Source: Myxococcales bacterium
GTDB lineage: Bacteria > Myxococcota_A > Polyangia > Haliangiales > Haliangiaceae
Direction: 5' to 3'
Length of the DNA stretch: 64,000 bases
NCBI GenBank assembly: GCA_016794525.1
Contig: JAEUJY010000167.1
Coordinates: 124,001 to 188,000 of the forward strand
Part shown: positions 1-15,151 of the stretch, in pieces
How the letters are laid out: every line of letters begins with the position of its first letter
Position numbering within the stretch: position 1 is the stretch's first letter
Notes under the pieces: model-generated
The model's database searches: none
What the model was told of the DNA's origin: nothing
What the model saw: only the letters and a program-made list of their open reading frames with translations
Program-made: the position numbers and the translations under genes

Positions 1-173
1 ACGTAGGCGCCCTCGCCGATGATCAGCGTGTCGTCGGAGAAGATCTCGCCCTTGAGCTTGCCGTCGATGCGGACGGTCCCCTCGAAGGTGAGCTTGCCCT
101 CGAACGAGGTGCCGCGTCCGAGCAGGGTGTTGATCTCGCTGACGATGCCTTCACGTCGCGCCGGGGCAGTCAT
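1..173 (-). CDS. Bactofilin (partial, N-terminus only)
   Basis: The first 57 codons of a bactofilin, a polymer-forming cytoskeletal protein (DUF583 family) that assembles membrane-associated filaments. The visible part begins MTAPARREGIVSEINTLLG and continues with G(T/S)xFEGKLTFEGTVRIDGKLKGEI, the typical opening of the right-handed beta-helix. The gene runs off the left edge of the window. ATG at 173 was chosen because a TACCGT box lies 8 nt upstream (182-187) and the sequence matches the family from that point. It lies 53 bp downstream of a Ser/Thr kinase on the same strand. The family call is firm; the paralogue and cellular role are not known. Confidence 0.9.
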   Translation of the reverse strand, partial: MTAPARREGIVSEINTLLGRGTSFEGKLTFEGTVRIDGKLKGEIFSDDTLIIGEGAY

Positions 174-226
174 GATGGCGGACGGTAGCGGATCGCCCGG
201 GGCGGATCCAGCGGGCCGGCGCCCGG

Positions 227-3200
227 CTACAGCGCCGCGGCGATGGTCCGGACCCGCTCGCAGATGGCGGCGGCGCTGTCGATCCGGGCGAGCGCGTCCT
301 TGGCCAGGCAGTCGGCGACCAGCTCGTCGAGGGCGGGCGGCGCCTCGGGACACAGGCTGGACAGCACCGGCGGCTCGGTCACGAGGTGGTGGTGCATGAC
401 GTTGCCGTCGATGAACGGCGGCCGGCCGGCGCACAGCTCGAACAGCGTGCAGCCGACCGCGTACAGGTCGGCGCGGTGGTTGATGTTGGTGCCGCTGACC
501 TGCTCGGGCGCCATGTACAGCGGCGTGCCGCGGACGTCGGTCTGGCGGATCTCGATCTCGCGCATCACCCGGGCCAGGCCGAAGTCGCCCAGCTTCACGA
601 CCTTCTCGCGCGAGATGAAGATGTTGGCCGGCTTGATGTCGCGGTGGATGACCTTCTTGCCGTGGGCGTAGGCCAGGCCGGTGCACAGCTGATCGACGAC
701 GCCCAGCGCCTGGCGCACGCTGAGCCGGCCGCGATCGGAGAGGAGCTTCTCGAGGGTCATCCCGTCGACGAACTCCATGACCATGTAGTGCTCGAGCCCG
801 TCGGTCACCTGGTCGTAGACGGCGACGATGTTGGGGTGGTTGAGCTGGGCCAGCGCCTTGGCCTCTTGCTCGAAGAACGCCAGCGCGTTGGGCACCTCGC
901 GGACCGCGCGGGCCATCACCTTGACCGCGACGGTGCGCTCGAGGCGCAGGTCCCAGCCGCGGTAGACCACGCCCATCGCGCCGCTGCCCAGCTCGGCGTC
1001 GAGCCGGTAGCGGCCGAGCACGGTCGACGCGACGACCGCGTCGGTGACCGCGGTGATGCGCTGCGAGGCGCCGACGGTCGCCGCCGCCGCGGCCACCGCG
1101 GGCTGGCCGGCGCCCATGACCTGGGTCGGCGCCGACGCCACCACCGGCGCGATCACCACCGGCGTCGCGGCCGGGGCCGCGAACGGCGGCGGCTCGGTCA
1201 GCCGCGCGCCGATCGCCGCGTCGATCAGCGGCGCCGCGGCGGGCCCGTGCTCGGTGGGCGCCAGCGTCAGGCCGTCGGACACCTCGGCCAGCCGGCGCTC
1301 GCGCGGCAGGTTGATGATGACCTTCTCGATCTTGGCGGCGCTGATCGGCAGCGGCTTCTCGATGCGCAGATCGCCGGGGTCGATGAACATCGTGTGGCTG
1401 CCGACGGTCGCGTACAGCGTCACCTGGCCGGCGGCGTCGGTGTAGACCTTGTCGGCCTGGGCGTCGTCGAGCCACACCGCGATGCCCTGGCGCTTGTCGT
1501 CGTGGATCGTCACCTTGACCTCGGCGACCGGCAGGCCGAGGTCGAAGCGCGCCTCGACGTGGGCGCCCCGACCCACGGTGACCTGCTTCGAGTGCATCGG
1601 CGGCACGACGCGGTCGCCGAACTCGCGGGTGTAGACGCCGTAGACGTGGACGTGCCACACGCCCGGCGACACCCGGAACACGGTCCGGTCCGACGGCAGC
1701 CGCGCGCTGTGATCGGTGAGCTGGTGCCCGACCCGCAGGCTGTCCTTGCGGAACGCGGCCGGGTCGCCGACCGACGGCCGCCGCGGCGAGCGCGACAGCT
1801 CGATCGCCAGCACCTCGTCGCTGCCGTCGGGATCGCGCTCGATGAACACCGCGATGCGGCTGCGCCCGCGGATCACCCACGCCAGGCCGAACGCCACGAC
1901 GATCACCAGCACGACGGCGATCAGCGTGATGCGATCGCGGTTCCACCGCACCAGCCCGGTGGCGCCGCCGTCGAGCGTGGCCTCGAACGCGCGGGCGTTG
2001 GCGACGCCGCGCTCGAACAGGATCAGCCGGACCTGCGCGCGGCCGCCGTCAGCCGACAGCCGGTACAGCAGCAGGTGGGTCGCGCCGACGTCGCCGGCGA
2101 TCGCCGACAGCTTGTCGACGTCGATCGGCTCCGACACCCAGGCCGGCCCGCCGGTGATCACCGTCTTGCCCGCGGCGCGCAGGGCGGCCGACAACGCCGG
2201 CGCCAGCGGCGCCGGGTTGGCCTCGCGCAGCGACCACCAGCTGGCGCGCGGGCCGACGACGCCGACGATCGCGATCGCGGTCGCGCGCTCGAGGTCGAGC
2301 GGCGGCAGCATCGCGGCCAGCTCGCGGGTCAGGCGATCGTCGGCCGACGGCAGGGTCGTCGTGCGGCCGCTGCCGGTCCCGGCGGCGGGCTCGGTCGACG
2401 GCCTGGTCGCGAGGTCGACCGTCGACGCCACGCTGGGCGCGACCCGGTCGGCCAGCGCGCGGTCGGCGCGGGCCCGGTCGGCGTCCCCGCGCTTCTCGAG
2501 CAGCACCGCCCGCGCCCGCAGCACCGCGCCGCTGGCCGGGGCGCGCTCGCGCGCGGCGTCGATGGCGGCGCTGGCGGCGGTCAGGTCGCCGCGCCCGAAC
2601 GCCACCTGGAACGCGGTCAGCTGCTTCTCGATCGAGTCGTCGGGGGCGGACGCCAGCAGCGTCTCGGCGGTGGCCCAGTCGCCGCGCGCGATCGCCACCC
2701 GGGCCAGCTCGCGGTCGGCGCGGGCCGCGGTGAAGGCGTCGCGGGCCTCGTCGAGCCGCAGCGCCGCCAGCGCCAGTCGGCCGCGGAACAGCTGCGCCGC
2801 GGGATCGTCGATCGCCGCGGCCAGCCACACCTGCACCGCGGCCGCCACCGCGCGCGCGTCGGCGCGGCGCGCCGCGATCTCGGCGCCCAGGCGCAGCCCG
2901 TCGCGGTTGCCGAGCTGCGCGGCCCGCGCGGCCAGCGGCTCGAGCTGCGCGACCTCGCCGTCGTCGAGATCGACGACCCGCACCGACGCCAGCGCCGCGA
3001 GCGTGCCGTGGCCGGCGACGCGCAGGCCGAGCACCGACGCCAGCCGCGCCCAGCTGGGATCGGTGGTGGCGGCGGCCAGCGCCCGCGCCTCGAGGTCGGG
3101 CGGCACCGCGCCGGCCGGCAGCGCGACCAGCAGGGCCAGCCCCGGCGCGAACGGCTGCGGGCTGGCGAGGAGGCGGGTCATCGCGGCGGTCAGCGCGGCG

Positions 3201-4039
3201 CGGTCGCCGCGGGCGTGGGCCAGCCGCGCCGCCGCGACGTCGAGCCACGGCTCGCGGCCGGGCTTGCCGGCCAGCTCGCGGGCGGCGTCGTCGAGGGCGG
3301 CGCCGGCGAGCCGCGCCAGCGCCCGGGCGGCGCGCTCGCGCGGCGTCGTGCCCGGCGCGAGGTCGAGGATGTCCTTGGGCGTGCCGGCGATCTGCGCGAT
3401 CGCCAGCGCCGAGGTGCGATCGGCGGCGGCGCCGGCCCAGCCCGGGCGCAACGCGGCGGCGATCGCCGGCAACCGCAGCGCCACCACCGGCTCGCCGATC
3501 GCGACCGCCCGCGCCGCCGCCGCGAGATCGCCGCGCGCCACCGCGTGCGCGGCGGCGACGAACGGGCGCAGCTGGCCGATCGACGCGGCCGGCACGGTGA
3601 GATCGCCGACGGTCGGCTTGAGCACGGCGACCAGCGCCCGGGTCAGCGCCACCGCGTCGCCGTCGCCGGCGGCGGCGGTCCCGGCGGCCCGCACCGCGCC
3701 GGTGTTGTCGACGGCGAGGATCGACGCGCTCAGGCCGGTGCCGTTGCGCGCCAGGTCGCACGCGATCACCAGCTCGGCGTCGAGCGCCTGCATGCTGGCG
3801 GCCAGCGTCGCCGGGCGATCGATCGGCATCGCGACCCGGGCCAGCTCGGGCGCCGGCACCACCGCGCGGCCGTGGCCGTCGATCGACGAGCGCAAGAGCA
3901 GCGTCACCGCGCCGGCCGCGTCGTCGAGATCGGCCTCGGCGCGCACGTCGAGGACGACCACCCGCCCGGCGCGCGCCACGCCGGGCGCCGCGATCACGCA
4001 TGCCGCGACCGCCGCGACCAGGACCCTCGTGAGTCGCAT
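227..4039 (-). CDS. Membrane-spanning Ser/Thr protein kinase with N-terminal periplasmic sensor region
   Basis: A 1270-residue protein with the kinase at its C-terminus, the reverse of the usual bacterial order. A Sec signal peptide (MRLTRVLVAAVAACVIAAPG) leads into about 670 Ala-rich helical residues that look TPR-like. One membrane segment follows at about residues 702-725, then beta-rich linker domains, then a complete kinase domain at about 1008-1265. Kinase motifs are GSGAMGVVY (G-loop), AVKVM (Lys), HRDIKPAN (catalytic loop) and GDFGLA. The predicted topology puts the long N-terminal region in the periplasm and the kinase in the cytoplasm, which suggests an envelope sensor kinase. A perfect TATAAT lies 6 nt before the ATG. 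Confidence 0.88.
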   Translation of the reverse strand: MRLTRVLVAAVAACVIAAPGVARAGRVVVLDVRAEADLDDAAGAVTLLLRSSIDGHGRAVVPAPELARVAMPIDRPATLAASMQALDAELVIACDLARNGTGLSASILAVDNTGAVRAAGTAAAGDGDAVALTRALVAVLKPTVGDLTVPAASIGQLRPFVAAAHAVARGDLAAAARAVAIGEPVVALRLPAIAAALRPGWAGAAADRTSALAIAQIAGTPKDILDLAPGTTPRERAARALARLAGAALDDAARELAGKPGREPWLDVAAARLAHARGDRAALTAAMTRLLASPQPFAPGLALLVALPAGAVPPDLEARALAAATTDPSWARLASVLGLRVAGHGTLAALASVRVVDLDDGEVAQLEPLAARAAQLGNRDGLRLGAEIAARRADARAVAAAVQVWLAAAIDDPAAQLFRGRLALAALRLDEARDAFTAARADRELARVAIARGDWATAETLLASAPDDSIEKQLTAFQVAFGRGDLTAASAAIDAARERAPASGAVLRARAVLLEKRGDADRARADRALADRVAPSVASTVDLATRPSTEPAAGTGSGRTTTLPSADDRLTRELAAMLPPLDLERATAIAIVGVVGPRASWWSLREANPAPLAPALSAALRAAGKTVITGGPAWVSEPIDVDKLSAIAGDVGATHLLLYRLSADGGRAQVRLILFERGVANARAFEATLDGGATGLVRWNRDRITLIAVVLVIVVAFGLAWVIRGRSRIAVFIERDPDGSDEVLAIELSRSPRRPSVGDPAAFRKDSLRVGHQLTDHSARLPSDRTVFRVSPGVWHVHVYGVYTREFGDRVVPPMHSKQVTVGRGAHVEARFDLGLPVAEVKVTIHDDKRQGIAVWLDDAQADKVYTDAAGQVTLYATVGSHTMFIDPGDLRIEKPLPISAAKIEKVIINLPRERRLAEVSDGLTLAPTEHGPAAAPLIDAAIGARLTEPPPFAAPAATPVVIAPVVASAPTQVMGAGQPAVAAAAATVGASQRITAVTDAVVASTVLGRYRLDAELGSGAMGVVYRGWDLRLERTVAVKVMARAVREVPNALAFFEQEAKALAQLNHPNIVAVYDQVTDGLEHYMVMEFVDGMTLEKLLSDRGRLSVRQALGVVDQLCTGLAYAHGKKVIHRDIKPANIFISREKVVKLGDFGLARVMREIEIRQTDVRGTPLYMAPEQVSGTNINHRADLYAVGCTLFELCAGRPPFIDGNVMHHHLVTEPPVLSSLCPEAPPALDELVADCLAKDALARIDSAAAICERVRTIAAAL

Positions 4040-4045
4040 CCCGAA

Positions 4046-4051
4046 ATTATA
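4046..4051 (-). promoter_or_regulatory. TATAAT box 6 nt upstream of the kinase start
   Basis: The minus strand reads TATAAT, six bases, then ATG at 4039. There is no obvious -35 and no ribosome binding site. The spacing implies a leaderless or nearly leaderless transcript. Confidence 0.65.
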
Positions 4052-4072
4052 CGCGGTGGCCGCCGCCCGGGT

Positions 4073-6673
<2,601 letters not shown>

Positions 6674-6719
6674 GGCCGGTGACCAGGGTGCCTGGCGTTG
6701 CGGGTCGAGGCCAGGCTCG

Positions 6720-6752
6720 CACCTGCCTCCACCTGGGTCTTGCGAAAGACCC
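6720..6752 (-). terminator. Hairpin with conserved 3' tail after HATPase gene (copy 1)
   Basis: On the minus strand, 9 nt after the stop codon at 6761, there is a stem of 7 bp (GGGTCTT/AAGACCC, loop TCGC) followed directly by CAGGTGGAGGCAGGTG. There is no U-tract. The same arrangement follows the gene ending at 8419, so this is either an unusual terminator or a dispersed structured repeat. Confidence 0.55.
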
Positions 6753-6760
6753 TGTCTCGA

Positions 6761-7789
<1,029 letters not shown>

Positions 7790-7884
7790 GGGAGGTTAGC
7801 TTAGCCGAGATCCGGTGGTCGACGAAAGCCGCCCGGCGTGCATTCCCGGGTGACGTCTGGGTGAGCCTGTGCGACCATCGCCTC

Positions 7885-8289
7885 ATGACGGCTGCCCGCC
7901 TGCGCCTCCTGGCAGTCGACGACGAGCCGGACATCCTCGACTTCCTGGAGCGGGCCACCCGGCACCGGTTCACGGTCACCCGCTGCGGCAACGGCGAGGA
8001 CGCCCTGGCGCTGCTCGAGCGCGAGCCGTTCGACCTGCTGATCACCGACCACAAGATGCCGCGGCTGACCGGCCTCGAGCTGCTCGAGCGCCTGGGCCCC
8101 CGCTACCCGGCCATGGCCCGCATCCTGCTGTCGGGCTACACCGACGTCCCCGACGTCGAGCGCGCCGGCGCCGTCGGCCAGGTCCACCACTACGTGGTGA
8201 AGCCGGTCGACTCGCGCTCGCTCATCGCCGGCATCGACCAGGCGTTCAAGGTCCGCGCCGGCGAGGCGCCGTTCGTCAGCGCGACGTAG
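7885..8289 (+). CDS. Single-domain response regulator (REC)
   Basis: A 134-residue stand-alone receiver domain. Visible features are the acidic pair (AVDDEPD), the phosphoacceptor Asp in LLITDHKMP, LSGYTD (Ser/Thr switch) and VVKPVD (conserved Lys). The form resembles receivers of the RpfG/HD-GYP type, but no output domain is attached, so it probably works by protein contact. A GTG at 7861 could extend it by 8 residues; ATG 7885 is preferred because GACCAT lies exactly 6 nt before it, matching the start-proximal box seen elsewhere in the window. It is divergent from the HATPase gene at 7789, a plausible partner. Confidence 0.85.
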   Translation: MTAARLRLLAVDDEPDILDFLERATRHRFTVTRCGNGEDALALLEREPFDLLITDHKMPRLTGLELLERLGPRYPAMARILLSGYTDVPDVERAGAVGQVHHYVVKPVDSRSLIAGIDQAFKVRAGEAPFVSAT

Positions 8290-8291
8290 CC

Positions 8292-8345
8292 CCGGGCCGT
8301 TTCACCGACACCCCTCCGGGCCGTTTCAGGTGGGGGTTGTCCCCC
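8292..8345 (+). terminator. Direct repeat and G/C hairpin after the response regulator
   Basis: Two copies of CCGGGCCGTTTCA (8292-8304 and 8316-8328) are followed by a GGGGG-TTGT-CCCCC hairpin (8332-8345). The position just past the stop codon suggests a terminator; there is no U-tract. Confidence 0.35.
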
Positions 8346-8378
8346 TCGCAGCGCCGGGGTTCATGCGGCATGGTGAGG

Positions 8379-8412
8379 CACCCGCCTCCACCTGGGCCTT
8401 TGCGAAAGGCCC
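8379..8412 (-). terminator. Hairpin with conserved 3' tail after TonB receptor gene (copy 2)
   Basis: On the minus strand, 6 nt after the stop codon at 8419, there is an 8-bp stem (GGGCCTTT/AAAGGCCC) followed by CAGGTGGAGGCGGGTG. The stem differs from copy 1 but stays paired, while the tail is nearly identical. Confidence 0.55.
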
Positions 8413-8418
8413 GCCGGA

Positions 8419-10865
8419 TCAGTACGTGTACTCGGCCGAGACGTACGCGCGCCAGTCCTCCCACGGGTTGGGCAGGAACTCGAGGCGCGGCTCGTACGAG
8501 TAGAAGGCGTCCGACTGGTAGTAGCGCGCGTTGAAGGCGTTGAAGACGCTGCCGCGCAGCACCAGCTTCTCGCTCGGCGTGAAGGTCAGGCCCAGCGACA
8601 GGTCCGCGGCCGGCGGCAGGCGATCCATCACCAGGTCCGACGTCGCGCTGCGCACGCCGGCCGGCGAGGGGTTGCCCATCGGGTCGATGATCGTGCCCTC
8701 GTTGATCGGCACGCCGCCGGCGGTGGTCCCGGCCGGGGCTTCGCGGTAGCCGCGGTACTCGACCAGGCGGTTGGGATCTTCGATCGCGCCGACCACGCGC
8801 AGGTCGGTCGACACCGACAGCTTGTCGTCGATGAGGTTGAACACGCCCGCCAGGTGGAACATGTGCTCGGGCAGCGACTTCTGGATGCCGGCGTCGGCGG
8901 TGTTCATCCGCATCCAGGTGTACGCCAGCTCGAGGCGGTGACCGCCGACGACGTACAGCTTGGCCAGCGCCTCGGCCGAGTGGATGCCGCGCTCCGCGGT
9001 GTTTTCGTAGCGACCCGAGATCACCTGGATCGTGTTCTGCAGCCGCGTGTACGAGTAGTCGGTGCGGAACGACAGCTCGCGGATGCGGCGCTTGCCCTTG
9101 AAGATACGGGCGTTGATCTCGAGCTGCGCGGCGTCCGAGGTCTCGACCTTGAGGTCGGCGGCGCCGTCGAGCTGGACGGCCTCGCCGTTCGAGCTGGTGT
9201 TGTTGAACGCCGGCGGGCGGAAGCCCTGCGCGAAGTTGAGCTTGGCGTGCCAGTTGGGGATGAAGTTGTAGACGGCGGTGCCCGAGACCAGCGTCGTGAG
9301 CGGGTAGCTCTGCAGGCCGAGCCGCGCCGGCGCCGCCTGGATGCGGAGGCCGGCGTCGAGGATCAGCTTCTTGCTGGGGCGCCACTGCGGGTTGATGTAC
9401 GCGCCGAGCACCGCGCGGCTCGTCGGGAACGCGAACGTGAGCGGGCAGTTGGCGATGGGCCGCGTCGCCCCGGGGTTGTCGGGATCGAGCTCGCGGGGGC
9501 ACGGCAGCGGCAGGCGATCGAGGTTGTACGGGCCGATGAACGTGGCCTGGATGCCGTCGCCCTGCCGCGACCGGGTGGTGTCGTTGAGCGCGAACTCGCG
9601 GAACGCCTCGCCGCCGTACTGCAGGCGCAGGTTGCCGGGTAGCTCGTAGTCGCCTTCGATCGCCCCGCCGGTGCGGTAGGCGGTGGCGTTGAACGCGAAC
9701 GACAGGCCGCCTTCGAGCAGCCCGGGGATCGGCGCCAGGATGCCGAGGTGCTCGAACTTCCGCTGGAACTGCACGCCGTACGCCTGCAGCTTGATGCCGG
9801 CGCGGCCATCGGCGAAGCGGTTGCGGAACTCGGCGACCACGTAGCGGTCGAGGAAGTTGAAGTTGTTGTCGCGGGCGCGGCGCCCCTGGTCGACGCAGGT
9901 CGGATCGGTCGGCGGATCGGCGTACGGACAGCGGCTGTCCTCGGCCAGCGACTGCCGGGTCACGAACCCGGGGAAGCCCATCGGCGCGTGGTGCTGGATG
10001 TACGGCGCCTGCACGCGGATCTGCACCTTGCCCATCGTGAACTTCCCGAGGAAGTTGAAGATGTAGCTGCGGGCCGGATCGGCGGTCGTCAGCGGGCCGT
10101 AGTAGTCGATCGAGTTCGGTTGCGGCAGCGGCGCCGAGAACCGGTGCTCGGGCATCTGGAACGCCGGGCCCTGGTAGCTCTCGAAGGCGCCGTGCAGGAA
10201 CGCCTTGAGCTTGCCGCCGAGCAGGTCGGGCAGGCCGGCCATCGCGTAGACGCGGCCGTTGGCGCGATCGCCGTCGCCGTGGCCGAGCTGGCCGCCCATC
10301 TCGACGCCGTCGACGTCGTCGGCGTCCTTGGTGATGACGTTGACCACGCCGAGGAACGAGTTGGCGCCCCAGAGCACGCCGCCGGGGCCGGTGATGACCT
10401 CGATGCGCTTGATCGTCTCGAGCGGCTGGATGCGCGTCGTCGACGGGATGTTGAGGAACGGATCGAAGAGCGACATCGAGTCGTGCAGGAACTGCAACGA
10501 CTGCGGGATGCCGCGGGCGGTGTTCGACGTGAACTGCGAGTGCAACAGACCGACGCGCTCGTAGCCCGGGACGGTGTCGATGACCTGATCGAGCGTCTGG
10601 AAGTGGCGATCCTTGATCTCGTCGGCGGTGAGCACGGTGACGATCACCGGCGCCTCCTGCACCGTCGTCACGCCCTTGGCCGCGCTCTGGACGACGTTGG
10701 CCAGGTCGAGCGAGTCGTCGGACTCACCACCACCGCCGTCGCCAGCCGTGATGTCCATGACGACCACGGGGACCTCGATGTCGACCGGGGCCGGCGCCTC
10801 CTGGGCCGCCGCCAGCCGCGGCGCGACCGCCAGGAGCACGGCGGTGGTCAGCTGTGCGAAGCGCT

Positions 10866-10869
<4 letters not shown>
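8419..10869 (-). CDS. TonB-dependent outer-membrane receptor
   Basis: An 816-residue protein with a signal peptide (ends ...APRLAAAQ) and a plug domain at about residues 60-180. The plug contains APVIVTVLTADEIKDRHFQTLDQ, the GPGGVLWGANSFLGVVNVI motif typical of plugs, and IKRIEVITGPG. A long beta-barrel follows, ending in an aromatic residue (SAEYTY) as expected for Bam-mediated insertion. It takes up an unidentified ligand by TonB energy. It is the last gene of a four-gene operon; its ATG overlaps the OmpA stop codon (ATGA), and AGAGGA lies 5 nt upstream. No TonB, ExbB or ExbD gene lies in the window. Confidence 0.92.
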
Positions 10870-12793
<1,924 letters not shown>

Positions 12794-12797
<4 letters not shown>

Positions 12798-13909
12798 GGG
12801 CACTCGGCTCCGCCCGGCGTGACCGCGTCCTTGTGCTGCACGAAGACGACGCCGGGGATCGCGCCGGCGAGGTTCTGCGGCCACTGGCAGCCGGCCGGCT
12901 CGCCGCCGGCGCCGGTGTAGTTGTCGGGCGACGGGAAGCCGGTCACCAGGCCGGTGCCGTTGGCCCCCGTCGTCGAGCGACCGGTCGCGGGGTCGACGGT
13001 GCTGCGGGTCGTCGCGACCGCGTCGGTGAAGTAGTAGTCGTTGTTGGTGATCGGGTTGGTGCCTCGGCGGATCTGCACGCCCGAGATCGGGTTCCACGGC
13101 GAGTCGCCGTGGAGGAAGATCAGCGCCAACACGCCGCGCGCCGAGAACGACTGACCGCCGATGGCCGACGAGGTGGTCCAGGCGTCATCGGTCTCCTTGC
13201 GGGTCACGTAGACATGGAAGCCGCGCGCGGGCAACGCGTCGCCGTTGGCGAGCGCCACGCCAGTCAGCTTGTGATCGTCGGGCTGACCGTTGGCGTCGTC
13301 GACCGCCACGCCCATGAAGCCGAAGGACGCCTCGGGCAGGTCGGCGCCGCGGAACCGGCCGCAGGTGTCGACGACCAGGCCGCCTGCCGGATCCTTGGGC
13401 ACCGCGGTGGTCGGCCCCATGGCGAACTCGAGCGCGTCGAAGAACTGCACCTTCAGCGAGCACGGTCCGTCGGCGGTCACGGCGGAGCACGGCGCGCCGG
13501 TCGCATTCATCTCCGCGATCGGCGCGTTCGTCTCGGTGTCGTAGAGCTGACCGCAGATGGTGATCTTGCCGGCCGACGGCGCGGGGCACTGGATGGGCGT
13601 GCCGCAGTCGCCGCCCGTGCCCGTGCCCACGCAGGTCACGACCCCCGTGTCAGGATCGACTTGCTCCATCGTCGTGCCCTCGTCGCACACCACCACCAGC
13701 TCGGGCTCGCACTTGCCGTTGGCGCCGAGCACGGTGCCGGGGCCGCACTGCGCCGACCCGGGGTTGTCGTCGGCGGGCACGCACGAGCCGTTCTGCTCGA
13801 TGGTGCCGTCGCCGCAGTTGACCGCGTCGCAGCCCAGGTTGGCCAGGCCACCCAGCGCGACGACCAGGCCCGTTGCCAGGGCCGACTTCCATTTCGACGA
13901 GTGGTGCAT
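12794..13909 (-). CDS. Secreted lipoprotein of unknown function
   Basis: A 371-residue protein with a lipobox (GGLANLGC). A Cys-containing region of the EGF-like NCGDGTIEQNGSC type follows, then a beta-rich domain (KITICGQLYDTETNAPIAE) that resembles carboxypeptidase regulatory-like or cadherin-like beta-sandwiches. No catalytic motif is visible. ATG 13909 was chosen over TTG 13915 because GGAG lies 7 nt upstream. It is the second gene of the four-gene operon and probably works with the OmpA and TonB proteins at the outer membrane. The function is not recognised. Confidence 0.75.
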
Positions 13910-13942
13910 GTTCAAGCTCCGTGAGCGACCGAGGTGGGTCGA

Positions 13943-15019
13943 CTAGAAATGGACGTCGTCGTGGCCGAGGTTGGGAAAGATCGCCAGCCGCGCGGTGATG
14001 CGCGGGTTGGTCGGGTGCGCCAACGGCACCGTGATCACGCCGCGCGCCACCGAGCGCGGCGTGCCCTGCATGTACGTGTAGCCGGTGTCGCTGCGCTCCC
14101 CGGCGGGGACCGAGGCGGGGAAGTCCGGCTGGCCGTCGTGGTCGAGGTCGTCGTACTGCCAGTTCATCAAGAACGCGTCGAGCCCGACGAGGTTGTCGTC
14201 GACGAAGAAGCTCGAGCCGCCGACGAAGCCGCCGTTGGCCGGGTTCGAGCCGTCGACCATGCCGAAGAACTCGCCGGACAGCGGCAGCGTGAAGACCTTG
14301 TCCGAGCCCTCGTACCAGTCGGGGTTGGCCTTCCACAGCGCCTTGCACAGGCTCAGCCGCTGGGCGTTCGAGTCCTTGTCCATACAGCTTGGCGGCGGGA
14401 TCAAGAGCGGGTCCGCGCCGGCCATGCCAACGCACGCGGTGCCGATCGCCGGATAGCGGAAGTTGGCGAACGAGGTGACCGCCTTGAGCGCACCCTGATA
14501 CAGCGCGAGGTTGTTCACGCGGCGATCGGCGTTGAGCACGTCGGTCACCCGGTTGTTGCAGTCGGTGTCCGTGGCCGCGCAGTTGGCGTTGAACGGGTCG
14601 GCGATGCCGGTGGCCTCGCGAACCTTCGCGGCGATCTGGGTGACGTGGAGGCCGGGGTAGAGCGTGTCCTCGAGCTCGATCAGGCACGGCGACGACGTGT
14701 CGATGGCCGGGCGGACCACGAACTCCTTCACGTTGAACAGGTACGTGCGCTCGATGATCGGCTGACCGCTCGCGTCGAGCGCCTGCGTGCCGTCGGCGTT
14801 GAGCCGATACACCGCGTCGACCGCGTACAGCGCGAAGTGCGTGTTGACCGGCGGCTGGTCGGGCTCGGGCGTCTCCGTGCCGCGCGGGTTGACCTGCACG
14901 CCGCGCGCGAGATCGAGCTGCACGTTCGAGCCGTCGTAGGCCTCGACACATGCGCCAGCACCGACGGTTGCGAGCAACAAGACGGCAACATCAGCACGCA
15001 CGCGACGGACGATTCGCAT
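13943..15019 (-). CDS. Secreted protein of unknown function, first gene of TonB/OmpA operon
   Basis: A 358-residue protein with an N-terminal export signal ending near AVLLLATVGAGAC, a weak lipobox. The mature part is soluble and beta-rich, with six or more cysteines and NFRYPAIGTACVGMAGADP; I recognise no family. The ATG at 15019 has a good ribosome binding site (GAGGGG, 4 nt upstream). It heads the operon 13943-12794-10866-8419 and lies behind a strong promoter with an inverted repeat in the 5' UTR. Such arrangements suggest a surface-exposed partner of the TonB receptor, but that is inference. Confidence 0.75.
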   Translation of the reverse strand: MRIVRRVRADVAVLLLATVGAGACVEAYDGSNVQLDLARGVQVNPRGTETPEPDQPPVNTHFALYAVDAVYRLNADGTQALDASGQPIIERTYLFNVKEFVVRPAIDTSSPCLIELEDTLYPGLHVTQIAAKVREATGIADPFNANCAATDTDCNNRVTDVLNADRRVNNLALYQGALKAVTSFANFRYPAIGTACVGMAGADPLLIPPPSCMDKDSNAQRLSLCKALWKANPDWYEGSDKVFTLPLSGEFFGMVDGSNPANGGFVGGSSFFVDDNLVGLDAFLMNWQYDDLDHDGQPDFPASVPAGERSDTGYTYMQGTPRSVARGVITVPLAHPTNPRITARLAIFPNLGHDDVHF

Positions 15020-15028
15020 GTTCCCCTC

Positions 15029-15044
15029 GGACACTGGCGTGTCC
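15029..15044 (-). promoter_or_regulatory. Inverted repeat in 5' UTR of TonB/OmpA operon
   Basis: GGACAC-TGGC-GTGTCC forms a perfect 6-bp stem or operator-like palindrome, ending 9 nt before the start codon and just upstream of the GAGGGG ribosome binding site. It could be an operator or a translation-controlling hairpin. Confidence 0.45.
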
Positions 15045-15055
15045 CGATGAAAAAA

Positions 15056-15085
15056 ATGATAGCCGCGCGACAGTTCGCGAGTCAA
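15056..15085 (-). promoter_or_regulatory. Sigma-70 promoter of TonB/OmpA operon
   Basis: On the minus strand, TTGACT (15085-15080), an 18-bp spacer and TATCAT (15061-15056), followed by a T-rich stretch. The predicted transcription start near 15049 leaves a leader of about 30 nt with a ribosome binding site. It is the clearest classical promoter in the window. Confidence 0.75.
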
Positions 15086-15151
15086 TGCGGCGACGCACCA
15101 TGCGCCGCCGATCGCCGCCGCGATCACTCGGTCGACTTCGCAGGGCGCGAC

